A stretch of DNA of 48,715 nucleotides, taken from NCBI GenBank assembly GCA_051868045.1, contig JBJDZN010000001.1, positions 1 through 48,715 of the forward strand, written 5' to 3'. The notes under the pieces are model-generated. The model was not told the DNA's origin. It worked only from the letters and a program-made list of their open reading frames with translations, and searched no databases. The translations under genes and the position numbers were made by a program. The stretch is from CAKSQF01 sp051868045 (lineage in GTDB: Bacteria > Bacillota > Clostridia > Oscillospirales > CAG-272). Below are positions 1 to 8,501 of the stretch, in pieces (the first letter of the stretch is position 1; each line of letters begins with the position of its first letter).

Positions 1-1317
1 ACCTTCACGGAGATCCTCATATCCGGGTTTACCGAGAAGTGCAAACATATTCTTCTTGTATTCCTCAACGCCGGGCTGATTGAAGGGATTGACACCCAGA
101 GTGTAACCGGAGATTCCGCACGCCAGTTCGAAGAAATATACCAGGTAACCAAATTCATAGGCACCGCGTTTGCTGAGTTCCAGCACGATGTTCGGTGTAT
201 TACCGTCGGTGTGGGCGATGGCAGTGCCGGTGAAAGCAGTGCGGCAGACATAGTGCATATCCTTGCCTGCAAGGAAGTTCAGACCGTCGGAATTTGCCTC
301 GTCATAGGGGATAGTGGCAGTGTGAGAGGAATTTTGAAGGTCAATGACCGTCTCAAACATCAGGCGGGTACCCTGCTGAATAAACTGACCCATGGAGTGC
401 AGATCGGTGGTGAAGGAAACGGATGCAGGGAAAATACCCTTGCCGTCCTTGCCCTCGGATTCGCCGTAGAGCTGCTTCCACCACTCTGCTGTCATGGCAA
501 GAGAGGACTCATAAGCGGTGAAAATTTCAACGGATTTGCCCTTTCTGTACAGAATGTTCCGAATTGCGGCATACTTATAGCAGTCATTCTTGTCAAGATC
601 GGTAGAGGTATAGGCTGCCTTGGCATCTGCGGCACCCTTCAGCATATCGTCGATGCTGATTCCGGCAACGGCGATGGGGAGAAGTCCCACGGGAGTCAGA
701 ACCGAATATCTGCCTCCGACGTCGTCGGGAACCACGAAGGTCTCATAGCCTTCTGCGTCAGCAAGCTCCTTGAGCTTACCACGGGAGCGGTCGGTGGTGA
801 CAAAGATACGCTCCTTGGCACCCTCTTTGCCGTACTTCTTTTCCAGATATTCACGGAAAATACGGAAGGCAATGGCAGGCTCAGTGGTGGTACCGGACTT
901 GGAGATGACATTGATGCAGACATCCCGACCCTCGCAGATCGAGAGCAGTTCTGCCATATTGGATGCCGAAATATCGTTACCCGAGAAATAGATGTCGGGA
1001 GTGTCCTTTTTCAGATCATTGTAGCGTGAGCTGGTGCAGAATTCGATGGCAGCCCGTGCGCCGAGATAGGAACCGCCGATTCCGATGACGATGAAGACAT
1101 CACAGGATTTCTGAATCTTCTTTGCGGCGATCTTGATGCGCTCTGCCTCCTCCTTGTCGTAGTTCAGGGGCAGGTCAATCCATCCGAGGAAATCATTTCC
1201 CTCTCCGGTGCCGTTCAACAGGGTTTCATGTGCCTTCTGAATCTCGGGAGCAATAGCCGAAAGTTCTTCAGCACTTACGAATGAGGACAGATACTTGTCG
1301 TTTAAGCGAATTGTCAT
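1..1317 (-). CDS. pgi: glucose-6-phosphate isomerase (3' end off the window)
   Basis: Interconverts glucose 6-phosphate and fructose 6-phosphate in glycolysis; cytoplasmic. The minus-strand frame is open from an ATG at 1317 to the window edge, 439 codons. It contains the phosphosugar-binding stretch IGIGGSYLGARA near residue 75, and its last visible part (GVNPFNQPGVEEYKKNMF) is the family's C-terminal signature. Known Bacillota enzymes are about 450 residues, so only around ten residues should be missing. The start is set by GGAGGT eight bases upstream of the ATG. It has its own promoter just past the stop of the carboxypeptidase gene. The opposite-strand reading frame of 272 codons here is a shadow. 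Confidence 0.96.
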   Translation of the reverse strand, partial: MTIRLNDKYLSSFVSAEELSAIAPEIQKAHETLLNGTGEGNDFLGWIDLPLNYDKEEAERIKIAAKKIQKSCDVFIVIGIGGSYLGARAAIEFCTSSRYNDLKKDTPDIYFSGNDISASNMAELLSICEGRDVCINVISKSGTTTEPAIAFRIFREYLEKKYGKEGAKERIFVTTDRSRGKLKELADAEGYETFVVPDDVGGRYSVLTPVGLLPIAVAGISIDDMLKGAADAKAAYTSTDLDKNDCYKYAAIRNILYRKGKSVEIFTAYESSLAMTAEWWKQLYGESEGKDGKGIFPASVSFTTDLHSMGQFIQQGTRLMFETVIDLQNSSHTATIPYDEANSDGLNFLAGKDMHYVCRTAFTGTAIAHTDGNTPNIVLELSKRGAYEFGYLVYFFELACGISGYTLGVNPFNQPGVEEYKKNMFALLGKPGYEDLREG

Positions 1318-1453
1318 AATATACCTCCATACCGCCTTGCGGTTTCTCTTTCTTACAAAGACGTTCCAGACGACTCAGGTATTCGGATACAGAGAACTTC
1401 CCTATTCCCACGATAACCCTTCCGTTTGGAAACACTTTCCAGAAGTTACCTAT

Positions 1454-1482
1454 ATCATACACTATTTTGATCACTAAATCAA
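1454..1482 (-). promoter_or_regulatory. sigma-A promoter for pgi
   Basis: On the minus strand TTGATT (1482-1477), a 17-base spacer, then TATGAT (1459-1454). The -35 box lies immediately after the stop codon of the upstream carboxypeptidase gene. The predicted leader to the pgi ATG is about 130 bases; I see no recognisable riboswitch in it. Confidence 0.7.
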
Positions 1483-1490
1483 GGGGTTTT

Positions 1491-2636
1491 TCAGGAAATC
1501 AGTAAATATTTTTTTAACAAACGTCCCAGATACTGACCGAAGGTGATGCGGGGAACGTCCTCAAGAGCATAGATATTTTCCTCTCCAACGGTCTGATCCC
1601 CAAGAACGTAGACGACCTTTCCAACCGTGTCTCCCCGACTAATGGGTGCCGACAGAGAGGACGGAATTTCATAGAGGACCTGAACCTTTTCGGCTTCCCC
1701 CTTGCCCAGCACCTTCCGGAATGCCGGATAGCCGATGGAAACGGTATCCGCAGTTCCCGCCTTGACGGCGATGGGATCCAGAATCGTGGTATCGACTCCG
1801 AAATAGGAATATCCGGCAAAACCGTAATCAAGGAGTTTTTTGGCGGTGGCATTTCGGGTATCTCTGGTGGATGAACCCATGACCACGGCAATCAGCTGCA
1901 TTCCGTCACGCTCTGCCGTCGCACTGATACAGAATCCCGCCTTGGAGGTGGAGCCGGTTTTGAGTCCGTTGCACCCTGCGTAGAAACGAATCAGTCGGTT
2001 GGTGTTGGTCAGCGTGAACTGTCCGTTCCTGACGGTGTCCTGCCAGATGGTGGTGTAATTCAGGATGGTTTTGTGCTTCAACAGTTCCGCCGACATTAAA
2101 GCAATGTCGCGGGCGGTGGTAACGTGATTTTCCACGGTGTCATCCAGACCGTTGGTGTTCTCGAAATGAGTGTTGACCATTCCCAACTCTTCAGCTCTTT
2201 TGTTCATGGCGGCAACAAAAGCCTCTTCACTGCCGGCGACAAACTCGGCAAGTGCAAGTGCGGCATCGTTGGCAGAGGCAACCAAGACCGATTTAATCAT
2301 TTCCTCCACGCTCATCTGTTCACCGACCTCCAGATAGATCTGGGAGCCGCCCATGGATGCTGCCAGATCGCTGACCGTTACCTGATCGGTGAGCTTGATT
2401 TTTCCACTGTCCACGGCTTCCATGACCAACAGCAGAGTCATGATCTTGGTTACGGAGGCAGGCGGAAGCGGTTCGTCCGCATTGTCTTCGTAAAGGACGG
2501 TGAGGGTGTTCGCCTCCATCACAATGACGCTTTTGGCATCGGTTTCAATCTGCGTTTCCTGAGCTGAGATCGGGATGCCGAGGATCGGTGCCAGCAGACA
2601 GGATAACAGAAAAATCGCAACAGTTCGGATTTTCAT
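1491..2636 (-). CDS. D-alanyl-D-alanine carboxypeptidase (PBP5/DacF family)
   Basis: Trims the terminal D-Ala from peptidoglycan pentapeptides outside the membrane, limiting cross-linking. The 381-residue protein starts with a signal peptide (hydrophobic residues 7-22, ending near AQE). All three penicillin-binding motifs are present: SVTK (nucleophile Ser61, Lys64), SAN (121-123) and KTG (226-228). After the catalytic domain there is a beta-rich domain and a C-terminal amphipathic segment (GQYLGRLLKKYLLIS) that should anchor it to the membrane face, as in PBP5. GGAGGA lies upstream of the ATG. It lies 71 bp downstream of the ABC-F gene on the same strand, so they may be co-transcribed; I see no clear terminator after it. 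Confidence 0.95.
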   Translation of the reverse strand: MKIRTVAIFLLSCLLAPILGIPISAQETQIETDAKSVIVMEANTLTVLYEDNADEPLPPASVTKIMTLLLVMEAVDSGKIKLTDQVTVSDLAASMGGSQIYLEVGEQMSVEEMIKSVLVASANDAALALAEFVAGSEEAFVAAMNKRAEELGMVNTHFENTNGLDDTVENHVTTARDIALMSAELLKHKTILNYTTIWQDTVRNGQFTLTNTNRLIRFYAGCNGLKTGSTSKAGFCISATAERDGMQLIAVVMGSSTRDTRNATAKKLLDYGFAGYSYFGVDTTILDPIAVKAGTADTVSIGYPAFRKVLGKGEAEKVQVLYEIPSSLSAPISRGDTVGKVVYVLGDQTVGEENIYALEDVPRITFGQYLGRLLKKYLLIS

Positions 2637-2707
2637 GGCTATTCCTCCAATATTTTTTTCATGATTGGTTTCAGAATATGCAGTGAAAAACCGGACTATG
2701 ACAGGCT

Positions 2708-4597
2708 TCAGATGCTTTCCCCCATGCTGTCAAGCTCTTCCATCAGTTCCATCATGCGTTCCTCCAGTGACTCCGATTCGGCATACAGCGCAGTCAGTTT
2801 GGAGGCATCGGTGGGATTAGCCTCGATTTCTGCGGGAATTTCGGAAAGACGTGCCTCGATTTTGGCGATCTCTTCCCTGTCCCGTCTGATTTTGCTTTCA
2901 ATTTTTCGCTTTTCAGCCTGATTTTGCTTGTTTTTCAGGTACTGTTGTTTGCTGTCGCTGACCGACTCCTCTTTTGTCTGAACGGTCTGGGTCCCGTAAG
3001 AGGCAAGATAGTCCTGATATTGCTCGTAGGTTCCCGCAAAATCCATAACGGTATGATCCGGACGGAAAGCAAGAATGCGGGTAGCCAGTTTTTTGATGAA
3101 ATAACGGTCATGAGAGACTGCTACGATGGTTCCGTCGTACTGCTCCAGTGCATTTTCCAGCACTTCACGGGACAGAATATCCAAATGGTTGGTGGGCTCG
3201 TCCAGAAAGAGCAGGTTGAATTTGGACAGCATGAGCTTGGCAAAGGTGATTCTCGCCTTTTCTCCGCCGGACAGCACCTTGATTTGCTTGAAAATATCAT
3301 CTCCACGGAACAGAAACAGAGCCAGCGCATTTCGGATCTCGGTCTGGGTCAGCTTGGAATACTGATTCCAAAGTTCGTCCAGAACGGTATTTTCTTCGGT
3401 CAGATTCTGATTTTCCTGATCATAATAGCCTACGGTAACGTTATAACCGTAATCAAAAACGCCACTGTCCTGAAACTCAGTGTGGTTCAGAATCTTCATC
3501 AGCGTGGATTTGCCGCATCCGTTGGAGCCGATAATGAACAGTCGGTCCCGCTTTTTCAGTTCAAAGGACAGATCGGAAAACAGTTCCTTACCGGGGTAGC
3601 TTTTGGCAAGCCTTCTGACCGACAGAACGTCGTTTCCGCTTTCCTCTGCCTCGGAAAAACGCATACGGATGTTATCCGGCAGTCTGGATGGGGCATCCAC
3701 CCGCTCCATTTTGTCCAACTGTTTTTGTCTGGATTCTGCCGCAATGATGTTGCGCTCCCGATTCCAGCGACGTTGCTGCTCAATGTATGCCTCAATCCGG
3801 GCGATCTCCTTCTGCTGATTCTTGTACTGATGCTCCTGAATCTCCCGATCCCGTTTCTTTTCGGCAATGTAATAGTCGTAATTGCCGCCGTACAGCTTCG
3901 CTTTGCAATTTTCCAGCTCCAGCGTCTTGTCGGTTACCTTGCAGAGAAAATATCGGTCGTGGGAGATTACCAACACGGTTTTCCGACAACCGGCGAGATA
4001 TTTCTCCAGCCACTCGATGGATTCAATGTCCAGGTGATTGGTGGGCTCGTCCAGCATAATGATGTCGGGATCGGATAACAGCAACCGTGCCAGTGCTACA
4101 CGGGTTTTCTGTCCGCCGCTCAGGGAGGTGATCGGAATATCCCAGAATTCTTTCGAAAATCCCAGACTTTGCAGAATTCCCTTGCAGCGTCCCCGGTATT
4201 CCAGCCCCCCGCCGGCAACATATTCCTCATGGAGTGCTGAAAAGCGCATGGCGGCATCCTCGTCACCGCTACCTGCTGCGGCAGACAGACTCTCCAGCGT
4301 TTCTTCCATTCGGGTCAGATGGGAGAAGGCAAGGAGCATTTCATCAAGAAGCGTTTTGTCGCTTTCATATTTGGCATTTTGCGCCAGAAAGCCTACGGTC
4401 TTGTCTTTGGCAAGGTAGACTTTTCCCTTGTCCGGGGTAATTTCACCCAAAAGAATGCGAAACAGGGTGGATTTGCCGGCACCGTTGACACCGACAACAC
4501 CCAGCTTGTCGCCCTCATTTATTGAAAAGGAAATATTATCAAGAATTGTCAGGATTCCGAATGAAAGAGAAATCCCTTCACAGCTCATACTTATCAT
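2708..4597 (-). CDS. ABC-F family ATPase (ribosome-associated)
   Basis: A tandem-ABC ATPase without membrane segments. Family members act on the ribosome in translation control or antibiotic protection. The 629 residues contain two nucleotide-binding domains: Walker A VNGAGKST with signature LSGGQ and DEPTNHLD in the first, and SNGCGKST, LSGGE and DEPTNHLD in the second. A charged interdomain linker lies between them and a coiled-coil tail (KQNQAEKRKIESKIRRD onward) follows. I place the start at ATG 4597: the TTG at 4609 would overlap the GGAG ribosome site that serves 4597. The subfamily (YdiF-like versus resistance type) cannot be settled by eye; a housekeeping YdiF/Uup-like protein is most likely. 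It is driven by a perfect consensus promoter. Confidence 0.93.
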   Translation of the reverse strand: MISMSCEGISLSFGILTILDNISFSINEGDKLGVVGVNGAGKSTLFRILLGEITPDKGKVYLAKDKTVGFLAQNAKYESDKTLLDEMLLAFSHLTRMEETLESLSAAAGSGDEDAAMRFSALHEEYVAGGGLEYRGRCKGILQSLGFSKEFWDIPITSLSGGQKTRVALARLLLSDPDIIMLDEPTNHLDIESIEWLEKYLAGCRKTVLVISHDRYFLCKVTDKTLELENCKAKLYGGNYDYYIAEKKRDREIQEHQYKNQQKEIARIEAYIEQQRRWNRERNIIAAESRQKQLDKMERVDAPSRLPDNIRMRFSEAEESGNDVLSVRRLAKSYPGKELFSDLSFELKKRDRLFIIGSNGCGKSTLMKILNHTEFQDSGVFDYGYNVTVGYYDQENQNLTEENTVLDELWNQYSKLTQTEIRNALALFLFRGDDIFKQIKVLSGGEKARITFAKLMLSKFNLLFLDEPTNHLDILSREVLENALEQYDGTIVAVSHDRYFIKKLATRILAFRPDHTVMDFAGTYEQYQDYLASYGTQTVQTKEESVSDSKQQYLKNKQNQAEKRKIESKIRRDREEIAKIEARLSEIPAEIEANPTDASKLTALYAESESLEERMMELMEELDSMGESI

Positions 4598-4623
4598 AGG
4601 TATCTCCAAAATAAAATCAATTT

Positions 4624-4652
4624 ATTATACACTGATTCTTCCGTTTTGTCAA
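4624..4652 (-). promoter_or_regulatory. perfect-consensus sigma-A promoter for the ABC-F gene
   Basis: Minus strand TTGACA (4652-4647), exactly 17 bases, TATAAT (4629-4624). Both hexamers match consensus fully, predicting strong constitutive expression with a leader of only about 20 bases. Confidence 0.85.
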
Positions 4653-4723
4653 GCCTTCCATAGGAGAATCGGTCAAAGATTGTGACTTTGAATGACTATT
4701 AAGATTTTGAAAGGAATGATATT

Positions 4724-5470
4724 ATGCGAAAGCTATGTACGAAAATCGGCACATGGTGTCTTCTGATGGTGATCGGAGTTTCCATGCTGCCGGTTTTCGG
4801 CTCCAACGCTGATGAACTGGTTGAAAGCGAATGCGGCGGTCAGGAATACCTTGATCGAATCAGTTTTTTCGGCGATTCCACAACCTACGGGTTGCTCCGC
4901 TATATTGTCCGAAATAACGGTTTTCTGGGCAAACATGACTATACGCTGCGAGAGGAGCAGGTCCTGACTCCTGCCAGCGGCACCTTTTATCTGCGGAATC
5001 TGGGTAGTTGTACCATACGCTACAAGGGACGGGACTATCCGCTGTCGGAAGGACTGAAGGAAGCTGATCCTGAGATTCTGATTCTGACCGTGGGCATCAA
5101 TGGTATGCGCACATGGGAGGAGAAAGACTTCAAAAAGTACTATTCCAAGCTGATTGAGATTGCCGTGACTGCTCTGCCGGATTGCCGTGTTGTTCTTCAA
5201 TCGGTCTATCCCACCTCACAGCGTCCCGGGACGGTTTCTGCCGAGTACTCCAACGACAAAATCGACACCGCAAACGGATGGATTCGGGAGCTTGCCGACC
5301 GGTACGGACTTTCCTATCTGAATACCGCATCGGTACTGAAGGATGAAAGCGGTCGTTTGCCCGAGAAATATCAGAATGGAGACGGAATCCACTTGAATAC
5401 CGAGGGCTTCAACCGTGTTCTCGATTATATCTGTAATCATATGCTGCCTGAAAGGAACGATGAGTTATGA
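4724..5470 (+). CDS. exported SGNH/GDSL-family hydrolase
   Basis: Probable extracytoplasmic esterase or deacylase of the SGNH fold; substrate unknown. The 248-residue protein has an N-terminal signal segment (hydrophobic residues 11-26). Block I is FFGDSTTYG, giving the nucleophile Ser52. The TVGINGM stretch around residue 125 provides the block III-like Gly/Asn. Block V is DGIH (220-223), with the catalytic Asp and His. AAAGGA precedes the ATG. The stop overlaps the next start by ATGA, so it is translationally coupled to the DUF4358-like gene, which suggests the two act together at the envelope. No convincing promoter is visible in the 110 bases upstream. Confidence 0.85.
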   Translation: MRKLCTKIGTWCLLMVIGVSMLPVFGSNADELVESECGGQEYLDRISFFGDSTTYGLLRYIVRNNGFLGKHDYTLREEQVLTPASGTFYLRNLGSCTIRYKGRDYPLSEGLKEADPEILILTVGINGMRTWEEKDFKKYYSKLIEIAVTALPDCRVVLQSVYPTSQRPGTVSAEYSNDKIDTANGWIRELADRYGLSYLNTASVLKDESGRLPEKYQNGDGIHLNTEGFNRVLDYICNHMLPERNDEL

Positions 5471-5979
5471 AAAAGAATTTGATCCTATCCCTTGCCATGA
5501 TCATGCTGTCTGCCTCCTGTGCCGTTTGCGTAAGCTGCGCAAGAAACAAAGTGACCGTCTACCGTAACGATCTGACCACAGAAGAAATTTCAGACCGGAT
5601 TGCCGGCGATCTGCCCGATTTTGATCATCTGTCCGACTATTCGGATGAAGATATTGCCTTCTACCTTGGAATTCCCGCTGATTTTGCTGACGATCAATCG
5701 GTCCGGGTGCAGACCAGTTCCGTATCCATCGACGAATTCGGCGTTTTTAAGGTTGAAGACGACAGTAAAGCAAAGGAGCTGGAGAATCTTTTGCAGAACT
5801 ATCTGGACAGTTCCCTTGAGGGCAAACGGGAATGGCTGGAGAGTTACAATCCCACCGAGCTTGATAAGCTGGAGGATGCGGAAATAGAGCGGTACGGAAA
5901 GTATGTGGTCTACCTGATTCTCGACAAAGCGGACAGGCGGGTTGCCAAAGAAAACATCACAAAAATTCTTACGGAATAA
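5467..5979 (+). CDS. DUF4358-like exported protein
   Basis: Function unknown. The 170-residue protein has a hydrophobic, Cys-rich N-terminus (LSASCAVCVSC) resembling a lipoprotein signal, although no cysteine sits in a canonical lipobox. The mature part, with LTTEEISDRI, an acidic stretch, a YLGIP turn and a C-terminal helix pair, matches my memory of DUF4358 proteins of Clostridia. From general knowledge, these often sit beside SGNH hydrolases and MBOAT acyltransferases; here only the SGNH partner is present, overlapping by 4 bases. The family assignment is from pattern memory and needs a profile search. Confidence 0.7.
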   Translation: MKKNLILSLAMIMLSASCAVCVSCARNKVTVYRNDLTTEEISDRIAGDLPDFDHLSDYSDEDIAFYLGIPADFADDQSVRVQTSSVSIDEFGVFKVEDDSKAKELENLLQNYLDSSLEGKREWLESYNPTELDKLEDAEIERYGKYVVYLILDKADRRVAKENITKILTE

Positions 5980-5991
5980 TTCGGGAAACCC

Positions 5992-6020
5992 TTGACCTTT
6001 TTCGGATAATGTGATAGAAT
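5992..6020 (+). promoter_or_regulatory. sigma-A promoter for sdaA
   Basis: TTGACC (5992-5997), 17-base spacer, TAGAAT (6015-6020), starting about a dozen bases after the DUF4358-like stop. The serine dehydratase gene is therefore likely transcribed on its own. Confidence 0.7.
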
Positions 6021-6061
6021 GACGGTATCAATCATTCCTTGTCCGAAAGGATTTTTGTCAT

Positions 6062-7261
6062 ATGCAATCACTCAGACAGCTTTATAAAATCGGAAGAGGA
6101 CCCTCCTCCTCCCATTCCATCGGTCCCGATCTGGCTTCCAAAAAATTCAGGTCCCTTTATCCTGAAGCAGATCATTTTGCCGTTACCCTGTTCGGATCCC
6201 TTGCCCTGACCGGTAAGGGACACATGACCGATGTGGTCATCCGGGACGCCTTTGATCCACTGCCCGTTGAGATCACCTTTGACGTGGACACCGTGTGCGA
6301 AAAATACCAGAATACCCTGGATTTCCATGCCTATCAGGGGGATGCGCTTCTCGGCTCCAAGCGTGCTTACAGTATCGGCGGCGGTTCCATCCTATGGGAG
6401 GGAGAGACGCTTGATCCCGTTGAAGAAATTTATCCCCAAAAGAGTTATGCCGAAATCGCAGACTATTGTCGGATGAACAACATCCGCATCTGGGAATATG
6501 TGGAGCAGTACGAAGGAAAGGAAATCTGGGAGTATCTCTATAAAATCTGGGGAACCATGAAGAGCTGTATCCGTCACGGATTGTCTGCCAAGGGAGAGCT
6601 TCAGGGCGGTCTTCATATCCAGCGAAAGGCGAACTATCTCTACAATCAACGTCATATTGACGAATCGGCGCAGACGAAGGAAAACCGTCTGGTCTGCGCA
6701 TACGCCTTTGCAGTCAGTGAGCAGAACGCCTCTGCTCACACGATTGTCACAGCCCCCACCTGCGGCTCCTCCGGCGTGGTTCCGGCGGTTCTGGAATATA
6801 TGCAGGTCACGAAGGGATTCTCAGACACCGACATTCTTCATGCCCTTGCCACCGGCGGCATCATCGGCAATCTGATCAAAACCAACGCCTCCATAAGCGG
6901 TGCCGAATGCGGATGTCAGGCGGAGATCGGTTCCGCCTGCTCCATGGCGGCGGCAGCCCTTGCCGAGCTGTTCGAAATGGGCATTGATCAGATCGAATAT
7001 GCCGCCGAGGTGGCAATGGAGCATCATCTGGGACTGACCTGCGACCCGATAGGAGGTCTGGTGCAGATTCCCTGCATTGAACGCAATGCCGTTGCCGCCA
7101 TGCGTGCCATCAACGCCCTGTCTCTGGCCAACTTCCTGACCAATTCCCGTAAGATCAGTTTTGATACCGTGGTTCAGACCATGTACGAAACCGGAAAGGA
7201 TCTCCTGGGCAGTTACCGAGAGACGGCAAAGGGCGGTCTTGCGAAGTATTATCACAACTGA
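6062..7261 (+). CDS. sdaA: L-serine ammonia-lyase, iron-sulfur dependent, single chain
   Basis: Converts L-serine to pyruvate and ammonia using an oxygen-labile [4Fe-4S] cluster. At 399 residues it is a fusion of the beta and alpha parts that are separate genes in Bacillus. The N-terminal substrate motif GPSSSHSIGP is intact (residues 13-22). Candidate cluster cysteines lie in ECGCQAEIGSACSM and LTCDPIGGLVQIPC in the C-terminal half. The serine-binding TAPTCGSSGVVPA stretch is also present. The start is supported by AAAGGA about ten bases upstream. It fits a fermentative anaerobe feeding amino-acid carbon into pyruvate. Confidence 0.95.
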   Translation: MQSLRQLYKIGRGPSSSHSIGPDLASKKFRSLYPEADHFAVTLFGSLALTGKGHMTDVVIRDAFDPLPVEITFDVDTVCEKYQNTLDFHAYQGDALLGSKRAYSIGGGSILWEGETLDPVEEIYPQKSYAEIADYCRMNNIRIWEYVEQYEGKEIWEYLYKIWGTMKSCIRHGLSAKGELQGGLHIQRKANYLYNQRHIDESAQTKENRLVCAYAFAVSEQNASAHTIVTAPTCGSSGVVPAVLEYMQVTKGFSDTDILHALATGGIIGNLIKTNASISGAECGCQAEIGSACSMAAAALAELFEMGIDQIEYAAEVAMEHHLGLTCDPIGGLVQIPCIERNAVAAMRAINALSLANFLTNSRKISFDTVVQTMYETGKDLLGSYRETAKGGLAKYYHN

Positions 7262-7324
7262 TGGAGTAAAAGAATTCTACATTTTTGATGAAACAGATCA
7301 AACAAATGAAGAATGAACTTTTCC

Positions 7325-7360
7325 TCAAAAAAACGGCACCTCCCGAGAAATCGGGAGGTG
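7325..7360 (-). terminator. intrinsic terminator of the rlmN-to-hemW operon
   Basis: A perfect 10-bp inverted repeat (CACCTCCCGA at 7337-7346 and TCGGGAGGTG at 7351-7360, four-base loop) is followed on the minus strand by a run of seven T. It begins five bases past the hemW stop. The plus-strand side has only AAATTTATT, so it is mainly a minus-strand terminator. Confidence 0.88.
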
Positions 7361-7364
7361 AAAT

Positions 7365-8501
7365 TTATTCCTCTATCAGATCGGCAAGAATAGGATTGCT
7401 GACCAGAAATCCTTTTGTGGTGAAGGACAGGCGTCCGTCGGTAACTTTCATAAATCCAGCCTCTATGAACTTTTGGGCGTGCCGACACAGCTTGGACTCG
7501 GCGGGTATGCCCTCATCCAGGCGCAGACCCAGCATAATCCTTTCTTTTTCCCGCTCGGTTTCGGTGATGATCTGCCGATCGCTTTCAGCGGGAAGTCTTC
7601 CCTGCTCCAAGGCTTCCATATAACCCATCAGGTCACGGGGACAGGCATAGCGGACTCCGTCCAGATAGGAGTGAGCGGCAGGACCCAGTCCCAGATACTC
7701 TTCCCCATGCCAATAGCGCAGATTGTGCTTTGACTCATAGCCCTTTTTCGCAAAATTGCTGATCTCGTACCGCCAATAGCCCCGATCAAACAGATAATCA
7801 ACCGCAGTCTCGTACATCTCGCACTGGGCATCCTCATCCGGGAGAAGCAGGTCTTTTTCCATGCGTCCGAAGGGGGTATTGGGTTCGACCTTCAGCCCAT
7901 AGAGCGAAAGATGTTCGGGAGACAGATCGCAGACCGTTTTCAGTGTCTCAAAGAGACTGCCCGGTGTCTGCCCGGGAATGCCGTACATGAGGTCCACGCT
8001 CAGATTGTCAAATCCCGCTTCTCGTGCGGCTCTGAATGTGGCAAGAAAACCGTCAAAGTCGTGAAGCCGTGAGAGGTTGGACAGTTCTCTGTCGTTTGCT
8101 GACTGGAGACCGATGCTCAGACGGTTGATTCCGATCTCATGAAAGATTTGAAGTTCCTCGGCATCAACGGTGGCGGGGTTGACCTCTGCGGTGATTTCGG
8201 CGTCTGCCGTTATTGAAAAGCAGGAAAGAAGGCAGTCAAAGAAGGCATCCATCCGTTTTGCACCCATCAGACTCGGCGTTCCACCGCCGATGTATACACT
8301 GTCAAAGAGCCGATCCTGCATTTTTTCGCCGAAAAGGGCAATATGGGTGCAGAGAGCGTTCAAATACCGATCGGCAAGGGAAAGATCGGTCAGCGAATAA
8401 AAGTCGCAATAAGCGCATTTTCGGGCGCAGAAGGGAATGTGCAGATAAAGTCCGGTTTTCTTTTTGGAGGATTTCTCTGCAGATAGATTCAAAGGATTCA
8501 T
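7365..8501 (-). CDS. hemW: radical SAM heme chaperone HemW
   Basis: A radical SAM protein formerly annotated as coproporphyrinogen III oxidase; characterised HemW proteins bind and insert heme rather than oxidise coproporphyrinogen. The 378-residue sequence has CxxxCxxCxF at Cys25, Cys29 and Cys32 (HIPFCARKCAYCDFYS), then GGGTPS and the HemN-type C-terminal domain. The start overlaps the lepA stop (ATGA), so it is translated as part of the operon. The lepA-hemW pairing is common in Bacillota. No heme biosynthesis genes are in the window, so the cofactor context is open. Confidence 0.93.
   Translation of the reverse strand: MNPLNLSAEKSSKKKTGLYLHIPFCARKCAYCDFYSLTDLSLADRYLNALCTHIALFGEKMQDRLFDSVYIGGGTPSLMGAKRMDAFFDCLLSCFSITADAEITAEVNPATVDAEELQIFHEIGINRLSIGLQSANDRELSNLSRLHDFDGFLATFRAAREAGFDNLSVDLMYGIPGQTPGSLFETLKTVCDLSPEHLSLYGLKVEPNTPFGRMEKDLLLPDEDAQCEMYETAVDYLFDRGYWRYEISNFAKKGYESKHNLRYWHGEEYLGLGPAAHSYLDGVRYACPRDLMGYMEALEQGRLPAESDRQIITETEREKERIMLGLRLDEGIPAESKLCRHAQKFIEAGFMKVTDGRLSFTTKGFLVSNPILADLIEE

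Noticed and set aside
211..1029. 272-codon plus-strand open frame at the left edge
   Set aside because: Antisense to glucose-6-phosphate isomerase, which has its own start, site and promoter on the minus strand.
2924..4078. 384-codon plus-strand open frame opposite the ABC-F gene
   Set aside because: Lies wholly antisense to an intact ABC-F ATPase, has no ribosome site or recognisable domain, and its composition is what antisense of that gene would give.
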